A stretch of 57,819 bases of DNA from a virus, in IMG/VR virus record IMGVR_UViG_3300040801_001904, positions 1-57,819 of that record; one strand, written 5' to 3'. The translations under genes and the position numbers were made by a program. The notes under the pieces were generated by a model. The model saw only the letters and a list, made by a program, of their open reading frames with translations, did no database searches and was not told where the DNA came from. Shown piece by piece: positions 44,674 through 53,099 of the stretch; within the stretch, counting starts at the first letter, position 1, and every line of letters begins with the position of its first letter.

Positions 44674-45913
44674 AAGAAACATCAGTCAAAACGACAAACG
44701 CTTGCGGAACTGCTGCTTGACCATCAATACGACCGGAACAACGAAGAGCGGTACGATTATGACGGAAACGATAATGCCGGGAAGAATCCATAGCGAAATC
44801 TTGACGGAAACCAATATAATACTGCTGCCAAGCACCCAGGATCAAATCGCCGGTATTTCCAAGTGCGGGAATTTTACCATCGGCAAGATAAGCGGGACGA
44901 CCAAGAATGGTCATATCATAGCCATCCTTGAGATTAGCGTAATTCTCCTGCAAAACAAGTTCATTAGAAGTACTGGAAACCGTTTGACCACGAAGACTTG
45001 CACGACCAGATTTCGTAAGGAACCAAACACAAGAACTATCAAACATGGAAGGAAGACGCGCTTCCATATTAAGACAGTCTTTGAATTCAATTACACTTGC
45101 AGTCTGACGATTAACGGTAAGAACTTTCGGGTCATTAATAATGCCCAAAGGTTTCTTTCCACCTGTACCCTGAATGAATTCCTTATCGGTGTACCAATAC
45201 CAAGCAGAACGGAAAATACGAGTCAGATAGTTCATGAGATTAAGAACGGAATCATCCAGAAGAGTATTGGTAAGTTCCGTGTATCCAGCAAGCTCATGAA
45301 CGATCATTTCAATCAAACCGAATTCAGGCTGAGTCTCCTGCTTCTCCCCACCTTCCTCAGTCCACTCAAAAGAAACCCCGGCAAAATGATCAAACGTTTC
45401 GCTTTGCACATCAGGATCTTGAGCAAGTTTGGGGAAAGAAAGCTTCTCACCCGCCATCGGCCAAACAGTTGCGCGTTGCCAAACCAAAGTGTCTTCAGCA
45501 TCGTACATAATCATTAAAGCACGAAACTCTTCAGGAACGGTATAACCACCATCATCATCAACAGTTTCCGAAAGCAGTTTGGACACATTACCCGTTTTCA
45601 AATACTTTGCAAAATCGGTAGCCCATGTTTTTACATCATCAGAAACAATCACCCAAGGATTCTGTTTATTACGCAGATTGATAACGGAACCCTGCTTGGT
45701 TGACATCATTCCATCGCTGATACCAACATTGGGCATATAACGAATAATAGATTGAGCATTGGCTTTATTGAAGGGAGTCTGAACATCATTTTGAAGGTCT
45801 TTGATCATGTCGGAAATGACAGATTTTACCATGCTGCTAAAATCATCAGATCCCATAACATCATTCACTTGCCCCTTGAGCATTTCAATCAATTCTTCTT
45901 TAGTCAGTTTCAT
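44672..45913 (-). CDS. Major capsid protein, HK97 fold
   Basis: The 413 residues show the HK97 gp5-family outline: an N-terminal helical delta-like segment (about 1-70), then DDDGGYTVPEEFRALMIMYD, LSFPKLAQDPD, ELTNTLLDDSVLNLMNYLTR, the long-loop region GTGGKKPLGI and a C-terminal TILGRPAYLADGKIPALGN. The protease gene upstream, with a scaffold-like tail, fits maturation by cleavage of the N-terminal segment. Codons are markedly GC-richer than in flanking genes, consistent with very high expression. Confidence 0.9.
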   Translation of the reverse strand: MKLTKEELIEMLKGQVNDVMGSDDFSSMVKSVISDMIKDLQNDVQTPFNKANAQSIIRYMPNVGISDGMMSTKQGSVINLRNKQNPWVIVSDDVKTWATDFAKYLKTGNVSKLLSETVDDDGGYTVPEEFRALMIMYDAEDTLVWQRATVWPMAGEKLSFPKLAQDPDVQSETFDHFAGVSFEWTEEGGEKQETQPEFGLIEMIVHELAGYTELTNTLLDDSVLNLMNYLTRIFRSAWYWYTDKEFIQGTGGKKPLGIINDPKVLTVNRQTASVIEFKDCLNMEARLPSMFDSSCVWFLTKSGRASLRGQTVSSTSNELVLQENYANLKDGYDMTILGRPAYLADGKIPALGNTGDLILGAWQQYYIGFRQDFAMDSSRHYRFRHNRTALRCSGRIDGQAAVPQAFVVLTDVS

Positions 45914-45948
45914 CTTTAGTATTACCTCTCAATTAAAATGATAATATA

Positions 45949-47601
45949 TTAGTCGATTTTACCGGAAGCGGCTTTTAAAGCCTCCTTCAAATTACATTTC
46001 ATTTTCTCCAATAAACTGTCATTAGTAACCTTCTTAAAATCATCAGATGATTTAATCAAAAGTTCATCATCAATTTCAATTTGATCATCTGAATTGGTTT
46101 TTTCATTAATACCAGGGGAATTGATAATCAATGATTCATCCAATTCAATAATCTCTTCGTTTGGTGATTCAGAACTTTTAACTTCATCATCATTCAATTG
46201 ATCGCTATTATCGGAGATTTCGCTTACATTTGCAACCATTTTTTCATTACAAAGTGTGTCAATAGCCTTTTTCAATTCCAACACTTCTTCTTTTAGTAAA
46301 GAAATCGGATCTTTACCCTTATTGTCAATAAATTCCTGAGCCGTCTTGAACTCCTTGTTCGAAGCAATTACAGAAGTGTTTTGGTCAAGTACTTTTCCGT
46401 CAAAATCCTTAATGATTGTAACAACTTCAATGAAACTTTTCACCGGAAAAGTGATAGCATCTTGTACTTCTTCCACACTATCCAAATTTGAATTATCTTC
46501 CAAAGGCTCAGATTTTTCATCACCCTTATTTGATATTTCATCTTTGATTCCATCGGTAGATCCTTTATCATCCGTTGCGCCATCACCAATTTCTTTAACA
46601 TCATCAGAGTTTTCAGACCCACTATCAGAAATAGAATCCGAAACTTTATCTTCCGTATCTTTAATTTCAATTGATAAATCAGTTTCACTAAGGTCAATCG
46701 GACTTTTAAACTCCTTGATGCTATCTTCTGTTTCCAATGAAGAAAGAGAAAACATATCCGAATCCGTAAACTTAATATCAATGTATTTAGTTTTCCATTT
46801 CTTATTCGCATTTTGACTTATCCATTCATTAACCGTTTTATCACTAAAAAGTTCAGGGTCAAATAGATAAGCTACAGGATCACTAATTTCTTCATTATCC
46901 AAAAGAGAAACAGCTTTTATTCCAACCACACCTTTTTCAATATCTACCTTTTTAGGATCGGTATAAACTGCAATATCAGTAACAGGATAAAAAAGACCAG
47001 CTTTTGTCTTTGCAAATACTTCAGGATAACCCATTTGAATTAGATTATTGGGCTTTTCAACCCCTGCATAACTCAAACGGGTAGATGCATGAGGATTTGC
47101 CGGAACCGCAACAGCCGAAATCTCCAAAAGTTCCTGTTCTGTAAATTCACGACCACCCCACCAAGGATCATCTTCATTTCTGTAATTGAATTTGATTCCC
47201 TGAAAACCAACTGAAAAAGATGTAAGAAATCCATTCTTATATTTATTAAAAACCTTCATGGATTCTTCATCATCCTGATCAAACTTAGGTTTAAAAAGAA
47301 GACGAGAACCTTTCTTATCGGTTTTATCAACCCAAGTCTTCAATGACTTTGCAATAGGAATACCATAGTAATTATGTGACCAAGGAACAACTGGATTCTT
47401 ATTAAAATTCGCCAGCTTCCAACCATCCTGACGAACAATGTCTTTATCTCTATCTTCATGTTCAGTAGAAGCAACTGCAATAAAAGACTTCTCTTTTTCA
47501 TCCAATTGCTCAATCTTTATTTCAATATTATCTGCTGCAAATACCGGATTACCATCCTTCTTGATCTGTAAACCTTTTCTGGAACGAAGTTCATAAGCCA
47601 T
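45949..47601 (-). CDS. HK97-type prohead protease with long acidic scaffold-like C-terminus
   Basis: Residues 1-185 are the S78/HK97 protease: FIAVASTEHEDRDKDIVRQDG, the catalytic His region VPWSHNYYG (His76), the catalytic Ser in LTSFSVGFQ (Ser130) and ELLEISAVAVPANPHAS. Residues about 190-550 are Asp/Glu/Ser-rich and probably unfolded or helical (SGSENSDDVKEIGDGATDD, KKAIDTLCNEKMVANVSE). The length, more than twice a bare protease, suggests a fused scaffolding domain. It lies between portal and capsid genes, as expected for an internal scaffold-protease. Confidence 0.88.
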   Translation of the reverse strand: MAYELRSRKGLQIKKDGNPVFAADNIEIKIEQLDEKEKSFIAVASTEHEDRDKDIVRQDGWKLANFNKNPVVPWSHNYYGIPIAKSLKTWVDKTDKKGSRLLFKPKFDQDDEESMKVFNKYKNGFLTSFSVGFQGIKFNYRNEDDPWWGGREFTEQELLEISAVAVPANPHASTRLSYAGVEKPNNLIQMGYPEVFAKTKAGLFYPVTDIAVYTDPKKVDIEKGVVGIKAVSLLDNEEISDPVAYLFDPELFSDKTVNEWISQNANKKWKTKYIDIKFTDSDMFSLSSLETEDSIKEFKSPIDLSETDLSIEIKDTEDKVSDSISDSGSENSDDVKEIGDGATDDKGSTDGIKDEISNKGDEKSEPLEDNSNLDSVEEVQDAITFPVKSFIEVVTIIKDFDGKVLDQNTSVIASNKEFKTAQEFIDNKGKDPISLLKEEVLELKKAIDTLCNEKMVANVSEISDNSDQLNDDEVKSSESPNEEIIELDESLIINSPGINEKTNSDDQIEIDDELLIKSSDDFKKVTNDSLLEKMKCNLKEALKAASGKID

Positions 47602-47617
47602 TTCAATTACTCCTTAA

Positions 47618-49543
47618 TTATTGTTTATCGGTAATAGTACAATCACAACTGAACGAAAGGATTTCACCTGGAAATCGGATTTTAGTTACACCAATTTCAA
47701 AAGAATCAAATGTAGTTATTTCCTTGATTCTTCCCTTATGACCACATTCATTACTATTAACAACCCATTCAATTTCTAACGCTTTATTCGTCAACATTAA
47801 CCATTTTGTATAATTGATACTGGACTTCAAAAGTGCATTGATTATTTTCGAAAGTCTTGGATTAGAATTGAATTGCTCCTCAAAATAAACACTCCAATCA
47901 ATTTCTTTATACTTTGGATTCTTCAACAGAGTTTTAGTATATTCAGATGATGTTTTCTCAGCAATGTTTATAATCCAATCATTTGCATCAATATCAAATG
48001 TTTTTGAATCATAATAATCAAACAAAACATCAATTGTTGCCATAATACATTCAACCAAAACAATATTCAATTGCTTCTCAAAGTTATCAATAGTTACATT
48101 CTTCAATGAATTGAAAATCATTTCATTCCAAAGTTCCCTACTCTTAAAAATCAAGGAATGAAACTCTTTTAGAGATTTAACCTGTTTTGTTTCTTGTGGA
48201 ATTAAAGCTCTACCATCTGTTGGGTTATCATCCCGATCATCCGTTCCATCAGGATTGACATGAGGCTCTTCATCGCTACGATCACGATCAGTATCATTTG
48301 GTTTTGAATTGGCTATATTGCTTTGAGTTACCTTTTTCAAATCATCAAGATAAATGAAGTTCTGTGGAATAATAACACGATCACCGCCTTTAATGGGACC
48401 AAGCTTGTGTACTCTTTCACGGTATTCATTAATTGTAAGTGTAGGAACTCCACAATATGCTTTTGCTTCCTGTAATTCTATTTGCCTGTCTCTTGGAATT
48501 GGATTCTGATGTTTAATTGATAAACGTTCATCATATGTAGAACAAACACCCTCAGTCATTTCTTCATCCCAAAGCACAAGCCTTGGATGAATAGATTCTC
48601 TATTAAATGAAATATCCGAATAAACACTTCCAGCCCTATTTGTGTCTGTAGAACCTAATTTACTGGAAGGAACACGATAACAAGCCAGAATCTTATCTTT
48701 GGACCAACCAGCAAGATTCAAAAACTCAAAATCACGATTGGTGTATTTTAAAGGAACTGGTTTTAATCCTGAATCAAGAACAGCAACATCATGAAATCGG
48801 CCTTTGTATTTCTCAAGCCATCTTTCCTTTAATTCATTTGCTTTTTCCTGATCCAATTGAACTTCAGTTGTTAATGCAAAATCAATTCTTGCACTATTCT
48901 TAAAGAAATCCCGTTCATAAACTTCTACGTAAGTATCAATATCGGATGCATAAGCTTGAGCCTGAATAGGACTCATACCAGAGTAAATATCTGAAGGATG
49001 AGGATAATTAATTACAATCAATTCACTAATATCAAAATCAATCCATTTACCTTCATTACCAGATTTAAACACATATTTTACACTTGGAGAAGTAAGTGTA
49101 CCTCCAACTTCAACCTTCATAAAGTCATTCATATTCAAAGGCCAAAGTTCCCAAACCTGACCTAATCTATTCCTGGCTTTATAAATACAAGACATACCAC
49201 AAAGATCCAATTGAATTTGACAAAAGTTCTTAATAAAACGATATGTCATCAAATCGTTTGGATGTCTAAATGGCTTTGTAAATACCTTATAACCCTTATT
49301 TTTGGTGCTTAATTCTTCATCTGTTTCGATGTTGTAAAAGCTGTATGGCAAAGATGCAATTCTATCAGAAATCAAAGAAACACAAGAATAAACCCAGGAC
49401 TTATATTGATTCATTTGTTCTCTTGGATTTGTTCTTAATGCTACTGCGCTTGCCCCTCCTTTCTCGCTGTTAAGAATAGCCATCAATTGCGACCATGTTT
49501 TTCTTTCACTATTCCAACTAATATTTAACGGACCAATTTGCAT
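47618..49543 (-). CDS. Portal protein (HK97-type)
   Basis: The 641-residue protein shows portal motifs: NQYKSWVYSCVSLISDRIAS, KVFTKPFRHPNDLMTYRF, DLCGMSCIYKARNRLGQVWE, VINYPHPSDIYSGMSPIQA, YERDFFKNSARIDFALTTE, AGWSKDKILACYRVPSSKLG and VPTLTINEYRERVHKLGP. The dodecameric ring is the DNA gate and the docking site of the terminase. Residues about 430-641 are an extra C-terminal region (acidic linker, then helices, then a small end domain with Cys), longer than the usual ~420-residue portal. AAGGGGGAG precedes the ATG. Confidence 0.88.
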   Translation of the reverse strand: MQIGPLNISWNSERKTWSQLMAILNSEKGGASAVALRTNPREQMNQYKSWVYSCVSLISDRIASLPYSFYNIETDEELSTKNKGYKVFTKPFRHPNDLMTYRFIKNFCQIQLDLCGMSCIYKARNRLGQVWELWPLNMNDFMKVEVGGTLTSPSVKYVFKSGNEGKWIDFDISELIVINYPHPSDIYSGMSPIQAQAYASDIDTYVEVYERDFFKNSARIDFALTTEVQLDQEKANELKERWLEKYKGRFHDVAVLDSGLKPVPLKYTNRDFEFLNLAGWSKDKILACYRVPSSKLGSTDTNRAGSVYSDISFNRESIHPRLVLWDEEMTEGVCSTYDERLSIKHQNPIPRDRQIELQEAKAYCGVPTLTINEYRERVHKLGPIKGGDRVIIPQNFIYLDDLKKVTQSNIANSKPNDTDRDRSDEEPHVNPDGTDDRDDNPTDGRALIPQETKQVKSLKEFHSLIFKSRELWNEMIFNSLKNVTIDNFEKQLNIVLVECIMATIDVLFDYYDSKTFDIDANDWIINIAEKTSSEYTKTLLKNPKYKEIDWSVYFEEQFNSNPRLSKIINALLKSSINYTKWLMLTNKALEIEWVVNSNECGHKGRIKEITTFDSFEIGVTKIRFPGEILSFSCDCTITDKQ

Positions 49544-49566
49544 TTCACAAGACTCCCCCTTGTTAT

Positions 49567-49601
49567 GAGTTAAATGTTAAACACAATGTTTATTTTAACT
49601 C
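49567..49601 (-). terminator. Nested hairpin between endonuclease and portal genes
   Basis: An 8-bp outer stem (GAGTTAAA with TTTAACTC) and a 6-bp inner stem (TAAACA with TGTTTA) flank the end of the HNH-AP2 gene. It overlaps that gene's stop and precedes the portal SD. It may end endonuclease transcription or mark the insertion boundary of the mobile gene. Confidence 0.5.
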
Positions 49602-50170
49602 TATTTTTGGATAGTTTTAAGTTTAAACCTTAAACCTTGTCTATCCTGGTATTGAAAATTGATATAGGCATATTCATCAAAATGCTTCAAAGCAAGACGA
49701 TCATATGCAATTGCAGCTTCAAGTTCAGTAGCAAAGCTTTTATAATAGCGTTTTCTATTAATAGTAATAACCATTTTATAGTAAATACTTATATTCTTTT
49801 TTCCATTATACTTAATAATTCTTACACCCTTATAATTAGATGCAGTTTTTTGTAAGCATTTTCTGGAATTCCAATTATTCTGAGTAGGTGTAACTATTCT
49901 CAAATTCTTTCTACGATTATCAAGTCCATTATGATTTCTGTGATCAACATAAACATCATCAGATACATTCATTATTAAACGAGACATTCTAATATAATGA
50001 GCCTTATTTTCAGATCGTAAACCATATCGTTGTCTTCTACTTACATAATAATGAATTCTACCACTATTTCTTTCATGTTTTTCAACACACCATTTCCATT
50101 GATTTAGATAATCAAAATCTTCATCATCAACAAGTGCAAACTGATTTTGAGTAAGAGGTATCTTTTTCAT
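49601..50170 (-). mobile_element. HNH-AP2 homing endonuclease gene inserted between terminase and portal
   Basis: The 189-residue protein has an HNH motif (VDHRNHNGLDNRRKNLRIVT, about 75-94) with its N-terminal wing, followed by an AP2-type DNA-binding domain (SNYKGVRIIKYNGK, then RKRYYKSFATELEAAIAYDR, about 111-165). Free-standing homing endonucleases of this type invade phage genomes at conserved late genes, by cutting rival genomes and being copied in by repair. It interrupts the normal terminase-portal order, and its codons are AT-rich and Lys/Asn/Tyr-heavy. No intron or split gene is visible, so it appears to be a free-standing element. Confidence 0.85.
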
Positions 50171-50188
50171 AATAATATCAGATAGTTA

Positions 50189-51736
50189 TCACCATATGTT
50201 TGGACCATCTGCACCACGTAAGAATTTAACAGCACCGGCTCGACAAAACCACAAACTCATTACTATGTCTGTAGTTTCATAAAATGGATGATTTGAGAAT
50301 TCATAAAATAACTTGATCCAGGCGTTATTTATATCCTCTTCACCAAGTTGTGGTTCATGATCAAAACAAAACATCCATTCCTGATTATCAAATTCCTTTT
50401 CAATTGAAGGTAAACCATGCAATGGATCTGCTTTATTCTTGCCTGTCAAAAACCCTTCAATCTTAATTCCATACTTCTTGTATTTCTCTTGACCCAACAT
50501 TGATTCAAGCATATCCACAAGGGATTCCTGAACACCATTGTTTTCTGCCATGAACAAATCAACACCATACTTACGAAAATACTTGATCATATAAAAAGGA
50601 AGATCTTGTGCGCCTCTTAACATTTGAATTTCAAGAGGTACTTTCATTCCTGTCTTTTTATGAACAGCAATAACGGATAAAACAGTACCAGGACGTTTCA
50701 AACCAGCAAAGTCAATTCCACCAATAAAAAGCCAATTTCTCTCATCGTCAATTATCTGTTCCGGCTTGATTCCAAAGTGACAACATTTACGGAAAGAAGG
50801 AAATGTCTTATCAGAATCGGTATATGGAATTAATCTATAACCACGATCAAAGTCTCTTTGTCCTAATTCCTTCAGTTTTATGTTTAAATCGTTCTTATTG
50901 AATAATGACCAAACTGGTAACTTCTTCTTACGTCCAAATGAATCATTGTATATCAAATAATCCAATGTTTCAGATACCGCAATACTCATCCAAGACCAAA
51001 TGGGGTTTCTTTGAATAACAGAGGCAAGATCGTTCTCATGCCATTTATTCATCATAACCATTACTTGGGAATCCTGGGGAATCAAACGAGTGAGCCAGAT
51101 GTTTTTAAAGACATCTTCTATCTTCTGGCGCGTGGTGGGTTCAAGTACTGCGGTTTTAAGATCCTGGGGATCATCAAATACAATCAAATTTGCACGACCA
51201 CCAATTGCCGTTGAAAGAACACCATAAGCTTCAACAGTTCCATCTTTTGACATTGCAGATCGTTTAATGATAAATCGTTGAGATCCCCAAATAGCTGTAG
51301 GAAGAATATGTGGAGCTATACGATGAAAATCATCATCTTTTGTTATGTAATCACGTATAGCTCTACAACGTTTTACCGCTTCTGTTTCAGAAACATGAAC
51401 TATTTTACAAAGCAGATTTGGGTTCTTTGCCATTTCATGCATAACCCATCCGGTACACATCTGTTCGGTCTTGCCGTGTCCAAATGCTCCAAGGATAAGA
51501 AACTTAGTATATCCTTTTGATTGTGCATAACGAACAAAGCGATGCATGATATTATGTACTGCTTCATTTGTTACATTCTTACCTCTTGAATCTTTCAAGA
51601 ACTTCTGAGTAAATGTTTCTGACTTCTTTAAAACCAAATCTTCTTGATTAACTTCAATACCATCAAGAAGGTTAATGATATTTCCATTAAGAAACGTTTG
51701 TAAATCTCTATCTATGGCTGATGATCTGGAACGCAT
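50189..51736 (-). CDS. terL: Terminase large subunit
   Basis: The 515-residue protein has an ATPase with Walker A GAFGHGKT (83-90), Walker B LIVFDDP (184-190) and a coupling-like MMNKWHEND (229-236), followed by a nuclease domain with GGIDFAG (Asp342), MAENNG (Glu398) and TTDIVMSLW (Asp490). TerL is the packaging motor that cuts concatemers and threads DNA into the prohead. It starts 6 bases after the small subunit stop. No intein or intron is visible. It is followed by the mobile HNH gene. Confidence 0.93.
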   Translation of the reverse strand: MRSRSSAIDRDLQTFLNGNIINLLDGIEVNQEDLVLKKSETFTQKFLKDSRGKNVTNEAVHNIMHRFVRYAQSKGYTKFLILGAFGHGKTEQMCTGWVMHEMAKNPNLLCKIVHVSETEAVKRCRAIRDYITKDDDFHRIAPHILPTAIWGSQRFIIKRSAMSKDGTVEAYGVLSTAIGGRANLIVFDDPQDLKTAVLEPTTRQKIEDVFKNIWLTRLIPQDSQVMVMMNKWHENDLASVIQRNPIWSWMSIAVSETLDYLIYNDSFGRKKKLPVWSLFNKNDLNIKLKELGQRDFDRGYRLIPYTDSDKTFPSFRKCCHFGIKPEQIIDDERNWLFIGGIDFAGLKRPGTVLSVIAVHKKTGMKVPLEIQMLRGAQDLPFYMIKYFRKYGVDLFMAENNGVQESLVDMLESMLGQEKYKKYGIKIEGFLTGKNKADPLHGLPSIEKEFDNQEWMFCFDHEPQLGEEDINNAWIKLFYEFSNHPFYETTDIVMSLWFCRAGAVKFLRGADGPNIW

Positions 51737-51742
51737 AAAATA

Positions 51743-52288
51743 TTAACCTATTGCAATTGCCTTATTGTCATTTGGTGAACCAAACGATATTTCCTGCATT
51801 TCAGATTCCAAATTGATACTGCGTAGCTTTTGCATTATCATTTGACGAACATTGGGATCAAGATCATTGATAACACCCAAAATGATCTTCTGAAATGAAA
51901 GTAGTTTCACTTCATATTCATGTTTGATCGTATCTTTCTTTCCATATCTATCGGGAAATTTACGTTCAAGCATCCATGCCGAAGCTTGCCATTGACCAGA
52001 AGATCCAGCCAGATTGATATTCTGCAAATGACCCATTTCACATTCAGAAGAACAATACGCAATGAAATCCTCAAATTCAGGATCAGATCGTAATACTCCC
52101 AATTGATAATCGGTAATCTTACAGAGTTTGGCAGCTTCCTTAATATCCATTCCCTGCTGCAAATAAGTCGATAATTTCACTTTCAAAGCAAATGCCATAC
52201 ACTTATGGTTTACAGTTTTACATTTGTCTTCTGTTTTATGCTTCCCTGATTTAAACTTCTTCAATTTATCCTTCAAATTAGTTGCCAT
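51743..52288 (-). CDS. Terminase small subunit-like DNA-binding protein
   Basis: The 181-residue protein has a basic N-terminus (KDKLKKFKSGKHKTEDK), a helix-turn-helix-like segment (MDIKEAAKLCKITDYQLGVL, about 57-76), then ASAWMLERKFPDRYGKKD, typical of terminase small subunits, and a helical C-terminus. It recognises the packaging site and loads TerL. It is the first gene of the long minus-strand operon. GAGGAAG precedes the ATG. Confidence 0.75.
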   Translation of the reverse strand: MATNLKDKLKKFKSGKHKTEDKCKTVNHKCMAFALKVKLSTYLQQGMDIKEAAKLCKITDYQLGVLRSDPEFEDFIAYCSSECEMGHLQNINLAGSSGQWQASAWMLERKFPDRYGKKDTIKHEYEVKLLSFQKIILGVINDLDPNVRQMIMQKLRSINLESEMQEISFGSPNDNKAIAIG

Positions 52289-52303
52289 AGTGCTTCCTCT
52301 TAT

Positions 52304-52333
52304 GTTATAATTCCAAGATTACGGTCTTTACAA
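52304..52333 (-). promoter_or_regulatory. Putative promoter of the late minus-strand operon
   Basis: On the minus strand TTGTAA (52333-52328) and TATAAC (52309-52304) are 18 bases apart, immediately before the SD of the terminase small subunit. The leader would be very short. The -35 overlaps a possible plus-strand -35 (TTTACA, 52327-52332), so the two directions may compete. Confidence 0.4.
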
Positions 52334-52354
52334 AATAAGTACTTCTATTTTAAA
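52327..52354 (+). promoter_or_regulatory. Weak plus-strand promoter candidate
   Basis: TTTACA (52327-52332) and TTTAAA (52349-52354) are 16 bases apart, upstream of the small gene at 52403. The fit is moderate, and the site shares bases with the divergent promoter candidate. Confidence 0.3.
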
Positions 52355-52402
52355 GTAAAACAGTATTAAATGTCAATAAAGAACTACAATGGAGAAAAAC
52401 AA

Positions 52403-52816
52403 ATGGAAACAAGAGGTAGATTGAAAAAGGAGAAAAGATTCAATCAAGACCCGAAAATATCCAATTTTCTTAGGAATTTCCAACAGAAGCTTATAATGGG
52501 AATGATCCTCAATTATGATTCCAAAACTCCCAAGGTCAGATTGAAAGACGAGCTTCTTCTGACTTGCAGGGTCGATCAGGAATTATATGTCAAAATCCAA
52601 GAGACAGCTAAGAAAATCACTGGTGATTATATAGCGATGGAAGATCTTATAATGCACCTATTAACATACTTTTGTTATATATATAACGATGATGCACCAA
52701 AATGCATTTTACCGTATGAACACAAATATCCCGGCAAAAGGAAAAGAAAGCTGTGGTTGTTTCAGAGAAGATTCGAGAGGTTTTACTCAAACAGGGTGAG
52801 GAATTTCAAGGAATGA
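52403..52816 (+). CDS. Small basic protein, unknown, possible regulator
   Basis: The ATG at 52403 has GGAG eight bases upstream and is preferred to the ATG at 52370. The ~137-residue protein has a Lys/Arg-rich N-terminus (METRGRLKKEKRF), a central segment (KVRLKDELLLTCRVDQELYVKIQETAKKITGD; read as two parts, a strand then a helix-turn-helix-like helix pair as in ribbon-helix-helix proteins) and a basic C-terminus (KYPGKRKRKLWLFQRRFERF). It is the first gene to the right of the divergent promoters, a typical place for a regulator. Function not established. Confidence 0.6.
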   Translation: METRGRLKKEKRFNQDPKISNFLRNFQQKLIMGMILNYDSKTPKVRLKDELLLTCRVDQELYVKIQETAKKITGDYIAMEDLIMHLLTYFCYIYNDDAPKCILPYEHKYPGKRKRKLWLFQRRFERFYSNRVRNFKE

Positions 52817-52844
52817 TATATAAAATCGGGGATTTATAAATATC

Positions 52845-52873
52845 TTGACTTGAACAAAGTTATCGCTTAAACT
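52845..52873 (+). promoter_or_regulatory. Sigma70-like promoter upstream of the initiator gene
   Basis: TTGACT (52845-52850) and TAAACT (52868-52873) are separated by exactly 17 bases, with transcription expected to start near 52880. The start of the initiator-like gene is 220 bases further on, beyond a terminator-like hairpin. Confidence 0.65.
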
Positions 52874-52902
52874 ACAAGGCATATTGAAACCAAGGGGATC
52901 AA

Positions 52903-53025
52903 ATGGCGAAGGGGATTCTCCTGGGAAGCTTACAGGAAAATCCCCTTCTTTTTGGGAGAATGGAGGGATGGATTGGGGCAACCAATCTGGAGGATTTAAC
53001 CCTCAATGCCAACTCCCAAAGTTGA
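52903..53025 (+). CDS. Possible 40-codon leader peptide
   Basis: An ATG at 52903 follows AGGGGATCAA and opens 40 codons (beginning MAKGILLGSLQENPLL, ending TGA at 53023-53025). The hairpin at 52909-52953 lies inside its first codons. It could be a leader peptide whose translation opens or closes the hairpin, or a chance ORF. No homology is recognised. Confidence 0.25.
   Translation: MAKGILLGSLQENPLLFGRMEGWIGATNLEDLTLNANSQS
52909..52953 (+). terminator. Terminator-like hairpin (attenuator or small RNA end)
   Basis: Stem AAGGGGATT (52909-52917) pairs with AATCCCCTT (52939-52947), and inner TCCTG (52919-52923) pairs with CAGGA (52933-52937). A run CTTTTT follows. From the promoter at 52845 this would give an RNA of about 74 bases, or attenuate the initiator-like gene. 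Confidence 0.75.
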
Positions 53026-53099
53026 CCCCGACGAAAGGATCAACCTAAAACAAATAACGCCCTCAATGCAGTTCCGAGGCTAACAAGGAAGGGTTATTT

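Noticed and set aside
44702-45517. A 271-codon plus-strand ORF opposite the major capsid gene
   Set aside because: Its frame follows from the biased codons of the capsid gene; no SD, and composition is not protein-like.
46346-46816. A 156-codon plus-strand ORF opposite the scaffold region
   Set aside because: Shadow of the Asp/Glu/Ser-rich coding strand; repetitive Ser/Leu composition and no start signal.
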